A stretch of DNA of 64,000 nt from Streptomyces sp. NRRL B-1347 (GTDB taxonomy: Bacteria; Actinomycetota; Actinomycetes; Streptomycetales; Streptomycetaceae), in assembly GCF_000720325.1 (NCBI RefSeq), contig NZ_JOJM01000018.1:111036-175035 (forward strand), written 5' to 3'. The position numbers and the translations under genes are program-made. This document shows, piece by piece, positions 54,022 to 62,260 of this stretch; position 1 is the first letter of the stretch; each line of letters begins with the position of its first letter. The notes under the pieces were generated by a model that did no database searches, was not told the origin of the DNA, and saw only the letters and a list, made by a program, of their open reading frames with translations.

Positions 54022-54408
54022 GACGGCTCCTGGGAAGTGGGGAACTCGGGCCACGCGCGATGTTTCGCCTGAGTGCCGCCCGAGGCGATCTCACCCGGGA
54101 GCTTCTGGATCTGCGCATCCTTGAGGTCGTTGAGCGGCGGCTCGTCGGCACTCGGCATGGCGGTGACGCTACCGACCCGCCCGTGGCCGCCACACCGATT
54201 CCCTGAGATCGGCTCAGAGGGGAGGTTGCCGTACGACGTAGCGTTGCCTTCCTCGCGAGGTACGTCGTGGGCCTGGGAGCGCTGGGTGGCGGCGGCCCGT
54301 TTGTGCCCGAGGGCTCCGTACACCGACTGCTTCCGGAGCGCTGGCGGCGACGCTTTCAGCAGCCGGACAAGACAGCCTCAGCCGTGGCTGTCAGTGCCGC
54401 TCAGCGGC

Positions 54409-54855
54409 TCACGAGCGCAGGAAGACGAGGTTGAGCGCTGTGCCGCCGGCGACAGAGGAGTTGAGGTTGAACGGGATCCTGTCCCAGCCCTTCTCCGGCG
54501 AGTCGGTGGCCTTGATGACGTCGATGTCGATGATCTCGCTGTCTCCCTCTTCGGCCTCCGTGGTGTACGCGAGGTAGAAGGGAACGGCGGGGCCACCGCC
54601 CGCTCCCGGGGAGCCCTCGTTGAGATTCAGAGCGGACTGCTCGGCCCGGTACACGCGTGACGGCTGCGCCCACGCCAAGTGGAGGACCAGATTCGTCAGC
54701 GCGGCCCCCTCTTCCCGCATGTAGGCGAGATACCTGCCCTTGCCCTTGTCATTGATGTTCAGGCGGCTGTGAACGAGGGTGTAGCCCGTAGGGACATCAC
54801 TGACGGATTCGAAGACCCAAAGACCGGTGATTCCCTTTTGCGCGTTCGCGGCCAT
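54409..54855 (-). CDS. Hypothetical protein, partner of the Ig-repeat protein
   Basis: This 148-residue protein (MAANAQKGITGLWVFESVSDVPTG at the start, beta-rich throughout) has no signal peptide and no family I can name. Its pattern of alternating hydrophobic residues suggests a beta-sandwich (YTLVHSRLNINDKGKGRYLAY, FYLAYTTEAEEGDSEIIDID). The ATG has a perfect AAGGAGGAG upstream and lies 16 nt after the stop of the Ig-repeat gene, so the two are cotranscribed and may form a complex. The region 54022-54408 beyond it carries no evident gene. Confidence 0.65.
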   Translation of the reverse strand: MAANAQKGITGLWVFESVSDVPTGYTLVHSRLNINDKGKGRYLAYMREEGAALTNLVLHLAWAQPSRVYRAEQSALNLNEGSPGAGGGPAVPFYLAYTTEAEEGDSEIIDIDVIKATDSPEKGWDRIPFNLNSSVAGGTALNLVFLRS

Positions 54856-54871
54856 GTGCTCCTCCTTGGAT

Positions 54872-56095
54872 TCAGGAACGGGGCTGGACGGTGAGGCGGA
54901 TGTCCTTGCGTACGTCGGCACGTTCGGGCGAGGTGACCGTGACGGTGAAACCGCCCGGTGTGTCCCCGGCATACAGCGTCGTCGCAGGTGCCACCCCCTG
55001 GTCATCGGTTCGGGACGGGTACGCGGTCGCCCCGGTGTCGAACACGGAGTCGGTGGATCCATTGATGGTGAAGGTGATGGGCAGCATGCGCACAGCGACC
55101 TCGTTCTCGGTGATGTGCACGTCGAGCTTGTGCGTGAACGCGCAGTCGACCTGCTCTGCCTGCTGGTCGGCAAGTGGGTCCACCAGATCCACCGACACCG
55201 TTGGAGAAGGGGTCTGCACGGAGAAGTGGCGGGGGGCGGAGGCCGGTGAGTCCCGGCCGCTTCTGCGCGCGGTGGCGGTGACGGCGTGCGAGCCCGGGGC
55301 CCAGTCGGTCGTGGGGGTGTAGGTCCAGCTGGTGCCGGTTACGTGTGCCTCACCCGGCAGTGGGGTGCTCCCGTCGGCGAGAGTGACCTTGTCCACCCCG
55401 GGATCGGCCGTGCCGGTGACCTGCTGCCGCAACGCGGTCACCGTCGCACCCTCTCCTGGGGAGACGATCACCGGAGCGGCCAGCGCCGACAGCACGGAGA
55501 AGTGGCGGGGAGCGGACGGCGGTGATGTGAGAATGCCTCTGTGTGCGGTGGCGGTGAGGGTGTGCGGGCCCGGGGCCCAGTCGGTCGTGGGGGTGTAGGT
55601 CCAGGTGGTGCCGGTCACGCGTGCTTCACCCAGCAGCGGGGTGCTTCCCTCGGAGAGAGTGACCGTCTCAACGTCGGGGTCTGCTGTGCCGGTGACCTGC
55701 TGCCGCAACGCGGTCACCGTCGCACCCTCCCCCGGAGAGACGATCACCGGAGCGGCCACTCTCAGTGGTATAGCCGCCACGTCGAAGGCCACGTGGGTTG
55801 GCGTCGAATAGATGTCGCCATAGTGGTGATCGAACCGGGCACGGTACGAAGCAGTGGCGGAGACCCAGTGAGCGCCTTCCGTCCAGTCTGTTTCCGGAGT
55901 GTACGTCCAGGTATGGCCGAAGACTGGAGTGGTGCCCAGCAGGTTTGCCCCCTCCTGGATACTGACCTGCTCGGCCGGCGAGTCGGCCGTGCCGGTGATC
56001 GGCTCCCGCGGATCGGTCACCGTCGCTTTCTCGTGCGGGGAATCGATCACCGGGGCAGGGGGATTGGGCGGGTGGTGCATCGATTGCTCTTCCAT
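54872..56095 (-). CDS. Ig-like repeat protein
   Basis: This 407-residue protein is made of three bacterial Ig-like repeats of about 92 residues each (residues about 14-100, 113-205, 206-297), then a distinct beta-rich C-terminal domain. Each repeat has P-V-I-x-S-P-x-E-x-A-T-V, then G-T-A-D, then W-T-Y-T-P-x-T-D-W-x-x-G. Repeats two and three are nearly identical even at DNA level. There is no signal peptide or LPXTG anchor, which is odd for Ig-like adhesins and suggests a non-classical exit or a cytoplasmic role. The start ATG has AAGGGA upstream. The small gene 54409-54855 follows in the same operon. Confidence 0.78.
   Translation of the reverse strand: MEEQSMHHPPNPPAPVIDSPHEKATVTDPREPITGTADSPAEQVSIQEGANLLGTTPVFGHTWTYTPETDWTEGAHWVSATASYRARFDHHYGDIYSTPTHVAFDVAAIPLRVAAPVIVSPGEGATVTALRQQVTGTADPDVETVTLSEGSTPLLGEARVTGTTWTYTPTTDWAPGPHTLTATAHRGILTSPPSAPRHFSVLSALAAPVIVSPGEGATVTALRQQVTGTADPGVDKVTLADGSTPLPGEAHVTGTSWTYTPTTDWAPGSHAVTATARRSGRDSPASAPRHFSVQTPSPTVSVDLVDPLADQQAEQVDCAFTHKLDVHITENEVAVRMLPITFTINGSTDSVFDTGATAYPSRTDDQGVAPATTLYAGDTPGGFTVTVTSPERADVRKDIRLTVQPRS
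55217..55755. repeat. Tandem direct repeat (about 276 bp, two copies)
   Basis: Two adjacent copies with a period of about 276 bp encode Ig-like repeats two and three. Long stretches are identical, including CACGGAGAAGTGGCGGGG at the start of each copy and the segment covering GACGATCACCGGAGCGGCCA at the end. This points to a recent duplication or ongoing gene conversion. Confidence 0.8.
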
Positions 56096-57233
56096 GAGCG
56101 GTTTCCCTTGTCCGATGCTCCTGAGAGGGGCGGCGTTGGATGGTGGCGCCTTCTGGATTCAGCGGGGGTGCGCTGCCATCGGCTCGGCGGGTGGTGGCAA
56201 GGCGTGATCGCGGGCGATGGCCCGGTCGCGGCGCGGTTCTCGAAGCGCCGCCGCACGATGGATCGGCTCAGGTGCGGGCCGCGGCCGGTGTGCAGAACGG
56301 TTCGGGAGCCTTCGCAGACCACGGCCCCGGCCACATGACGCGGGGTGAGCATGCTCCTCGTCCCTGCGGGGACATGGCATGTCGCCTTGATGAAGGAACA
56401 AGGCTCGCGGGCAGGCCACTTCGCATCACCCATGACCGCAAACCATAGGCGCGCCCACCCCAAGTTGCTGAAGACTCAAGGGGTTTGGCCCATTCGGCCC
56501 CATGGCGGGCGCGTTTTGTGAGACACCCGGCGCCCCGGGCCGGAGGCCGCCGTAAAGCTGCGGGGCGCCGCGTCAGCGAGGACACAGGCAGCACGCCGGA
56601 ACCGACCGCGGTGGTGATCGACACCCCAAGGGTCAAGACCTACAGCGCCTCGCGCTCCAACGCTTCGCCCTGCTCGTCCAGTTGCCCCGAGACCCGAGAC
56701 CCGAGACCCGAGGGCTTCGGCGTCGGCGAGGGTCGCGGCGAGCGCGCGCCAGCCCGGTTCGGCGAGGGTCTGCCCGGCTAGCTCCGATACCGCCTGGCGC
56801 AGGTGAACCAGCTGCCGGTGTCGCGGCGGTTGGGCGAGGCGGCGGCCACGGTGGCGCAGGACGGCCATCGGCGGCTGCTGGGCCGCGGACTGGTAGGCGG
56901 AGCGCAGGTGTCCGGCGGCCTCGCGGGCAGCAGCGGTCTGCTGGGCGTGGTTCTACCTGTCGTGCCACTGGTAACTAGCAGGCCCGGCATGGGAGGTGAG
57001 CGGAGAAGTGGGGGCGACGACGCCCACTGGCAGGCGATATGGAAGGCAGGGCCCGCCCGCCACCAGCACCACCGCCCACCCCGCTGCTCACGCCAGCCCC
57101 ATGACCAGCAATTCCACCCGGCCGAGCGCCCGCGGCATCGCCGTACCGGAAATTCAGCGCTCACGTCGCCCCGCTCCGGCTCGCCCTCGAGGATGCACGA
57201 CCAGCTCCGAGGGCCGCGCGGCCTATTCGACGG
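56096..57233. other. Low-coding region with mobile-element relic
   Basis: About 1.1 kb shows only broken reading frames. A minus-strand stretch near 56200-56400 keeps GC3 bias (MLTPRHVAGAVVCEG) without a recognisable family. Between 56692 and 56716 there is a short tandem CCCGAGA repeat, at which the coding frame of the relaxase-like relic is lost. I see no intact gene, RNA or insertion sequence. Confidence 0.4.
56700..56952 (-). pseudogene. Relic resembling the C-terminus of a plasmid/ICE relaxase
   Basis: Reading the minus strand from 56952, an in-frame TAG is followed by about 80 codons of ordered sequence: HAQQTAAAREAAGHLRSAYQ, then RLAQPPRHRQLVHLRQAVSE, then LAGQTLAEPGWRALAATLAD. The Ala/Gln-rich helices and EPGWxALAATLxxAE remind me of the tail of Streptomyces relaxase/mobilisation proteins. 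The N-terminal nuclease part is missing and the frame dissolves in the CCCGAGA repeat. The family call is from memory and uncertain. Confidence 0.4.
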
Positions 57234-57773
57234 TCAGGCGGCTTGGTTCCGCGCTGCCGCGACGGCCGCCACCGGCGGGGCGGGGAGCCTGATGGTCAAC
57301 GGGGTCGCGTTGGCCGCGGGGGTGATCAGCGTGCAGGTCCTGTCCGAGCCCGCGACCAGCAGGCGTCCGTCGAGCCCGACCGCGAGGCAGGCTTCGTCCA
57401 CCGCCGGGCAGGGCAGCTTGCCGACGGCGGCGAGTGTGGCGGCGTCCAGGATCTCGCCTTCGCGGTCCGCGTAGACCGCGTAGAGCCTGCTGCCGTCGCG
57501 GGCGACGGCCAGTGCGGTGGGTGAGGTGGCCCGCCCCGGGCTGTGATTGTCGATGACCGTCGTCGCGCCCGTGTCGTCCACGTCGACGACGGTGACCTGC
57601 GGCACCGCCCCGTTGGCGTTGCCGAGATCCACACGTCGGCCGATATTGCCGACCGCCGCCTCGACCCAGAATCCGTTCTCGACGGGGACGTCGATGGTCT
57701 CCACCGAAGCGGAGGAGGTGTCAATGCGCGCGACCTGCTCTTCCACGGTGTCGGTGTGGAGCGGAGCGATCAA
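57234..57773 (-). CDS. Beta-propeller-like protein, probably truncated
   Basis: This 179-residue frame has repeated blade-like pieces (QVTVVDVDDTGATTVIDNHS, PTALAVARDGSRLYAVYADR, CLAVGLDGRLLVAGSDRT), typical of YncE/WD40-like beta-propellers. Only three or four blades are present, and the length is below a closed propeller, so it may be a remnant. It ends next to the low-coding region. No signal peptide is present. Function unknown. Confidence 0.5.
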   Translation of the reverse strand: MIAPLHTDTVEEQVARIDTSSASVETIDVPVENGFWVEAAVGNIGRRVDLGNANGAVPQVTVVDVDDTGATTVIDNHSPGRATSPTALAVARDGSRLYAVYADREGEILDAATLAAVGKLPCPAVDEACLAVGLDGRLLVAGSDRTCTLITPAANATPLTIRLPAPPVAAVAAARNQAA

Positions 57774-58055
57774 AGTGCTTTCGCTGGGCGTGATATGCCG
57801 ACGCCCTGTCGTTCGGTCCCCACCCGCCTCGCAGCTCGCTCACGGTATCGATTTCGTAGCGCACAGCCCAAGGGGCGTTCGAGGCGTTCCAGGGCCACGG
57901 GCGTTGGCGGTTGGGGCGGGCGCCACCTGACAGCGGCCAGTGCGGATTCGCCCACGTACGGCCAGTTGGCGCGTCAGCCCGCGTGGCAAGGGAGCGGCTC
58001 CGTTCCCCTTGTCCTCAACGAGTGCGTGGACAGGCGACCTTGAGGGATGGCCTCG

Positions 58056-58688
58056 TCAGTGCGGCTCGGAGGCTGCGCCGGGGGCGCTATGGTGCCGGTC
58101 GGCCAGGGCGGCGATTCCTGCTGCGGCCGCGGTGGCGAGGGCGGTGACCATCGCGTCGTCAACGGGCAGGTTGATGATGTACAGGGCGGACGCCAGGGGG
58201 CCGAGCAGCAGCAGGTGGGCCATCGCGGGATCGACGGGTCCGGCCAACTCGCCGCGGGCCACGGCCTGTTCGATGATCTCGGCGAAGATGGCCTGTTCGG
58301 CGGCCAGGAAAGTGTCCCGGAACCGCGTATCCAGACCGGGATTGACGGCGATTTCGCTGATCAGGGCCGGTGCCAGCTGTCGGGCTGCCGGAGTGGCCAT
58401 GCGGATGTGGGACGCGCGGACCAGCGCCAGCAGGTCCCCGTGCAGCGAGCCGGTGCCGACCAGCGGCGGCAACTGCTGTTCGTACATGGTGGCAGCGAAC
58501 GCCATCTCGGCCTTGGACGTGTAACGGCGGTAGATCGCCGCCTTGCCCACCCCCGCGCGCGCCGCGACCTGGTCGACGGTCAGTGCCGGGTAGCCGACTT
58601 CGTCGATCAGCTCACGGGCGGTCTGGAGGATCTTGTCATCTACGCGACTGTCGCGGGGGCGTCCACCCCGTTGCTTTCTCACCGTCAT
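58056..58688 (-). CDS. TetR-family transcriptional regulator
   Basis: This 210-residue protein has an N-terminal helix-turn-helix domain (LIDEVGYPALTVDQVAARA, GVGKAAIYRRYTSKAEM) and a helical ligand-binding C-terminus. It is divergent from the DUF6463 gene across a 137-bp gap with clear repeat elements, so it probably represses that gene and itself. A TATAGT hexamer ends 6 nt before its ATG, implying a leaderless transcript. The gap 57774-58055 downstream holds no evident gene. Confidence 0.92.
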   Translation of the reverse strand: MTVRKQRGGRPRDSRVDDKILQTARELIDEVGYPALTVDQVAARAGVGKAAIYRRYTSKAEMAFAATMYEQQLPPLVGTGSLHGDLLALVRASHIRMATPAARQLAPALISEIAVNPGLDTRFRDTFLAAEQAIFAEIIEQAVARGELAGPVDPAMAHLLLLGPLASALYIINLPVDDAMVTALATAAAAGIAALADRHHSAPGAASEPH

Positions 58689-58694
58689 GCCCGC

Positions 58695-58743
58695 ACTATA
58701 CGGAACGAGAGTATCGAAACTGAAGTATCGGAACTAGGGTTCC
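58695..58743. promoter_or_regulatory. Operator/promoter region between TetR and DUF6463 genes
   Basis: A 12-bp direct repeat, AGTATCGAAACT (58710-58721) and AGTATCGGAACT (58724-58735), overlaps the inverted repeat GGAAC-TAGG-GTTCC (58730-58743). On the minus strand TATAGT (58695-58700) is a -10 hexamer for the TetR gene. These repeats are the best candidates for the TetR binding site. Confidence 0.6.
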
Positions 58744-58825
58744 GGAGACTGCGGGACCCCACTACGCAGAGACAACCGAGATGAAGCCGCACCGCGCGGC
58801 TTCGCGACGAGAACGGAGAACACGG

Positions 58826-59236
58826 ATGATCAAGTGGGCTGGCTGGATCATCGCGTTACTCGGAGCCGCACACACCGTCCTCGCCCTGACCGTGGAGAAG
58901 GCCGCACGCCACGCCGGGACATGGTTCAGCGGCGGCCTGTGGAGCGAGGACCTTGCCGACATGAGCCCGGCGGGCAGCGCGTACTGGCTGAGCCTGGAAA
59001 GCTTCGGCCCACCGCTCGTCCTGGTCGGCCTGACGGTGCTGTGGCTGGACCGCCGCGGCATCACCCCGCCGGCGTTCATCGCCTGGACGCTGGCGGCCTG
59101 GACCGCCGTCGACGCCGTGGTCCTCCCGTTCACGCCCTGGCCGCTCTTCGCGCTCGCGTGCGCCCTGCTGCTGATCGGAGCCCGCCGCGCCCACCACGCC
59201 AACCCCGCACCTGAGGCTGGGCTTGGACAAGCGTGA
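58826..59236 (+). CDS. DUF6463-like small membrane protein
   Basis: This 136-residue protein has four hydrophobic helices (IKWAGWIIALLGAAHTVLAL; PLVLVGLTVLWL; AFIAWTLAAWTAVDAVVL; WPLFALACALLLIGA). The pattern fits the DUF6463 group of actinomycete membrane proteins; function unknown. ATG 58826 has GGAG 8 nt upstream. Its divergent placement from a TetR gene suggests ligand-induced expression, perhaps for membrane stress or efflux support. Confidence 0.75.
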   Translation: MIKWAGWIIALLGAAHTVLALTVEKAARHAGTWFSGGLWSEDLADMSPAGSAYWLSLESFGPPLVLVGLTVLWLDRRGITPPAFIAWTLAAWTAVDAVVLPFTPWPLFALACALLLIGARRAHHANPAPEAGLGQA

Positions 59237-59432
59237 ACATAGGCCAGGCCAGGGACAGATGGCATGTCGATGCGAGGCCGGACACCCATGCGGTCGAGCT
59301 GCTTCTCACGGCCGCCCCACGGTTCTGGGGGAGTGGGCGGCGCCAATACACGCACTGACCGCGCCTCCGGTGCCTCCGTTGCTGCCAGGACTATGCTCGC
59401 TCTTCCACTGGACGAAGCGTCGGTCCCTGCCC

Positions 59433-59930
59433 TCACGTGCGCGCGTCGAATGAGATCCATACGTCGGGCGGCAGGTCGGGGCGGCCTGGAACCGGCCTGC
59501 GATCCTCCGTCCAGGTGTCACCCGCGATCTCGGTCGCGACACTGCGCCAGAAACGCACGGCGCCCGCGTTGGCATCCTGGAAGGCGACTTCCCACGGCCC
59601 CGGGTGCCTGGCGACCACCTCCTGAACGGCACGCATCCCGATCCCGGATCTCCGCGCCCCACGCACCACGAAGAAGCCGTTGAGTACGCGCGTGTGTCCG
59701 ACCAGCCCGCGGACGAGAGCGAGGCCGACGGGGTGTTCGCCGCTCATCAGCAGGTACGGTGCCCAATCGGTGTCGTCGAAGGCCGCCTGGAGCCATTCGC
59801 TTCGGAACGTCCCGTCCGGGTTGGGCAGCAGACCACCGAACTCGGACAGGTCGTGGCGGAACATCAGCCAGAGACGTTCCAGTACAGAACGGTCGGCATC
59901 GTTTGCCAGGCGCACAGATATGTCAGACAT
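59433..59930 (-). CDS. GNAT-family N-acetyltransferase
   Basis: This 165-residue protein has the GNAT acetyl-CoA-binding motif A (VVRGARRSGIGMRAVQEVVA) followed by motif B (WEVAFQDANAGAVRFWRSV). It starts MSDISVRLANDADRSVLERL. Acetyl acceptor unknown; such enzymes modify small amines or proteins. It is isolated, with about 200 bp of non-coding sequence before it (59237-59432) and 300 bp after its start (59931-60239), in which I see no gene. Confidence 0.9.
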   Translation of the reverse strand: MSDISVRLANDADRSVLERLWLMFRHDLSEFGGLLPNPDGTFRSEWLQAAFDDTDWAPYLLMSGEHPVGLALVRGLVGHTRVLNGFFVVRGARRSGIGMRAVQEVVARHPGPWEVAFQDANAGAVRFWRSVATEIAGDTWTEDRRPVPGRPDLPPDVWISFDART

Positions 59931-60239
59931 GAGACTCCATTACGGGACGGCGAGCAACGAGTGGGCCGCATGCCAAAAGGCGGATGTGCGGCGGCACGAA
60001 ACATGACACACCCACCTGGGTGGGCGCACCACTGGCGCGATCGAAGTTTGGGCGATTGACTCTTCAGTGCCCACGAAGTGGGTTGCACGGTACGCAGGTT
60101 CGTCGCGATCCCAAGCCGTGACACCGCGCCCTCATCATCGCGGAGGCTGACCTTGCTCCACCGCGGGGCGGAAGCGGCGCGTGACAGGGCCAACCTCCGA
60201 GTTGATCCGCGTCGCCACGCCTCACGGCAGAGTGAATGC

Positions 60240-60770
60240 ATGACGACAACATGGCACCCCGCCTGGAAGGCCGAAGCGACGGGCCCCGCACAACACAGCG
60301 TGCCCGCCTGGGCGGAGCGCGTCGCGCACGCCATCCCGCTCGTTGCGCTGCCCGTCGGCATCTGGCGGCTGCCCTTCGCCTTCGGGTACGGAATGGGCGG
60401 CGAGCCCCTGCCCCCTGCCTGGTACAACGCCCCTTACGTCTTCGGACTGACGATCCTCACCGAGATCCTCGCGCTGCTCAGCTTCGGATTGGTCCGCCGC
60501 TGGGGCGAGGTTGTTCCGCACCGGGTGCCGGGGCTGGGCGGGCGAAGCGTCCCACCGGCCGCCGCGATCATCCCCGCAACCGCAGGCGGCCTCGTCTTCA
60601 CCGCGCTCGGCATTCACTGGCTGTACGAAGCCGCTACCGGCGGCACGGCGGCCTGGCCGTACGACGAGGGCTGGGATGTCCTCGCGATGGCGATGAGCGG
60701 GCTGTTGAACCTGTGGGGCCCGCTGCTTCTGGTTCTCACGTATGCGTACTACCGACGCCGCCGGACCTGA
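60240..60770 (+). CDS. Hypothetical four-helix membrane protein
   Basis: This 176-residue protein has four predicted transmembrane segments (about residues 28-50, 62-82, 103-125, 145-168) with a Trp/Pro-rich first loop (FGYGMGGEPLPPAWYNAP). I do not recognise a named family. It starts at ATG 60240 with weak ribosome-binding sequence (GGCAGAGTG). Confidence 0.7.
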   Translation: MTTTWHPAWKAEATGPAQHSVPAWAERVAHAIPLVALPVGIWRLPFAFGYGMGGEPLPPAWYNAPYVFGLTILTEILALLSFGLVRRWGEVVPHRVPGLGGRSVPPAAAIIPATAGGLVFTALGIHWLYEAATGGTAAWPYDEGWDVLAMAMSGLLNLWGPLLLVLTYAYYRRRRT

Positions 60771-60861
60771 TCCCAGTCTTCGGTGAGAACGCTCACCCGT
60801 CGCAGCGAAAGATCATTCATGTCTGATGCGTAGCTTGCCGACGGTAATGGCTGGGGCGGCC

Positions 60862-61310
60862 TTACTCCTCAGCCATGTCGTCCGCCTGCAGCGGCGGGTC
60901 TTCGGCAGCCGGGGCGGCGACGAGGGCGGCAGGCTCTGCTGGCCGTCCGTGCCGGGCGTGTACAGCGGCTGTCATACGCAGTGAGGGCGCCGGTCACACG
61001 GTGGGGGAGCGGCCGCCCCTCCTTGTGTGCTTCGTAGTGTTCCGACAGCTCCTTGATCGTGAATTCCTGCTGGAGGAACAGGTTGGGGTTCAACCCGTTC
61101 CGTTGGAGGGGCCAAAGGGCGTGTGGGGTCGCGGGCCGTTCACGTCCTTCGACGTCCTGGACCAGGTCGCCGACGTACTCGACGTTGACGTACCGGTCGC
61201 CCCTGTTCTCGATCCCGAGGCGAGCTTGGAGGACGATGCGGTCGTTCTCCTTCTCCGGGAAATGCCAGAGGCGTTCTTCTCGTCGGCGGTCCTGGGCTCG
61301 TCAACCCGAA
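60862..61310 (-). pseudogene. Decayed gene, unknown family
   Basis: On the minus strand from about 61310 a coherent coding stretch runs RREERLWHFPEKENDRIVLQ, YVNVEYVGDLVQDVEGRE, LNPNLFLQQEFTIKELSEHY, EAHKEGRPLP, with no plausible start codon and a TGA just upstream. After about 60985 coding sense moves to another frame that ends AAEDPPLQADDMAEE and TAA at 60862. It therefore looks N-terminally truncated and frameshifted. The family is not recognised. Confidence 0.5.
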
Positions 61311-61316
61311 CTCACA

Positions 61317-61440
61317 CCGCTCGGGCGCGGGTGGAGGCTTGGGCGGCTCATGTCGGGGACGCCATGCGGGTGTGTCGGATCGGTTTCCGTCACGAGGAAC
61401 TGATGCACCCGGAGCTGCGGTCGGAGATTGCGGCTATGGT
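61317..61440 (+). pseudogene. Relic of an NRPS thioesterase C-terminus
   Basis: The plus-strand segment encodes ARVEAWAAHVGDAMRVCRIG then FRHEELMHPELRSEIAA. By hand it matches the last part of the TE domain of the NRPS at 48687-52868 (ARAQAWAPHVGDAVRVSRIA, FRHEELMDPQPRSEIAA) at 28 of 40 residues, with strong DNA similarity to about 52700-52812. Nothing upstream resembles the rest of a TE, so it is a fragment. Confidence 0.75.
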
Positions 61441-61507
61441 CGTCGTCCCGTATGGCCTGTCTGCCCGATTCAGCCGTCGCCGTGTATCGCGCGGCCGTAC
61501 TGCTTGT

Positions 61508-62062
61508 TCAGGTGGGTTGGTCGAGGGGGCCGAGGAGTTGGTTTCCGGGGGCTTTGGGGTCGGTGCTGAGGTAGAACTCGGTGATGGCGGTCCTGAATTC
61601 GGCGTGGCTGAGTCGGCCGTCGTTGTCGCGGTCGAGGAGCCGGAAGGCGGCCTCGGAGTGTGTCGGGGGGACGCCGAGGGCGTCGTACATGCGGACGTAC
61701 TCGGTCTGGCTGAGCGTTCCGTCCTGGTTGGTGTCCAGGGCGCGCATGAGGGCGTCGACGATGGCCAGGACGGCTTGTTCGAAGTGCTGGGGATGGGTGA
61801 CCTGGGCCTCCATGACGGTGATGAACTCCTGCCGGGAGATCTCCCCGTTCTTGTCGGCGTCGCCGTGGGTGAGCAGGAGCTGCCACCACGTCTCGAAGGC
61901 GTCGCGCATGGCGGTGGCGTTCGCTGTGTCGTCCTCGCGTGCCAGCCCGGTGAACAGCTCGGCCATGCGGTGCAGGTCGTCGTGGGTGAGGCGGCCGTCG
62001 CCGTTCTGATCGAACCAGCGGAAGAGAGTGCTGAACTTCTGGGCTTTCACGTCCTCGCTCAT
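61508..62062 (-). CDS. EF-hand calcium-binding protein
   Basis: This 184-residue protein has four canonical EF-hand loops: DQNGDGRLTHDD, DADKNGEISRQE, DTNQDGTLSQTE and DRDNDGRLSHAE. This is the calerythrin-like layout of actinomycete calcium-binding proteins, probably cytoplasmic calcium sensors or buffers. ATG 62062 has AGGGAG 6 nt upstream; ATG 62089 is an alternative. No signal peptide. Confidence 0.93.
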   Translation of the reverse strand: MSEDVKAQKFSTLFRWFDQNGDGRLTHDDLHRMAELFTGLAREDDTANATAMRDAFETWWQLLLTHGDADKNGEISRQEFITVMEAQVTHPQHFEQAVLAIVDALMRALDTNQDGTLSQTEYVRMYDALGVPPTHSEAAFRLLDRDNDGRLSHAEFRTAITEFYLSTDPKAPGNQLLGPLDQPT

Positions 62063-62260
62063 GTTTGCTCCCTTCGCGTGCTGTCGCATCCTGTGCCGGG
62101 TGTGACGTTGCTGTCGGCGCGGGTGACCGCGCCGCTCTGCAGACGCTAGGAGCGGGGGAGGTGAAGGGCCAGGGCTGTTGAGGCCGTTCCTGTGCCGGTG
62201 CTCGTTCTGCCTGTCTCTCGCCCTGCTGCCGGTCCCCTGAGCTGGCCTTCGGTGGCCGTC

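Noticed and set aside
56692..56716. CCCGAGA tandem repeat as possible origin iteron or attachment site
   Set aside because: Only about three units, no flanking dyads or integrase; more likely slippage in a decaying gene.
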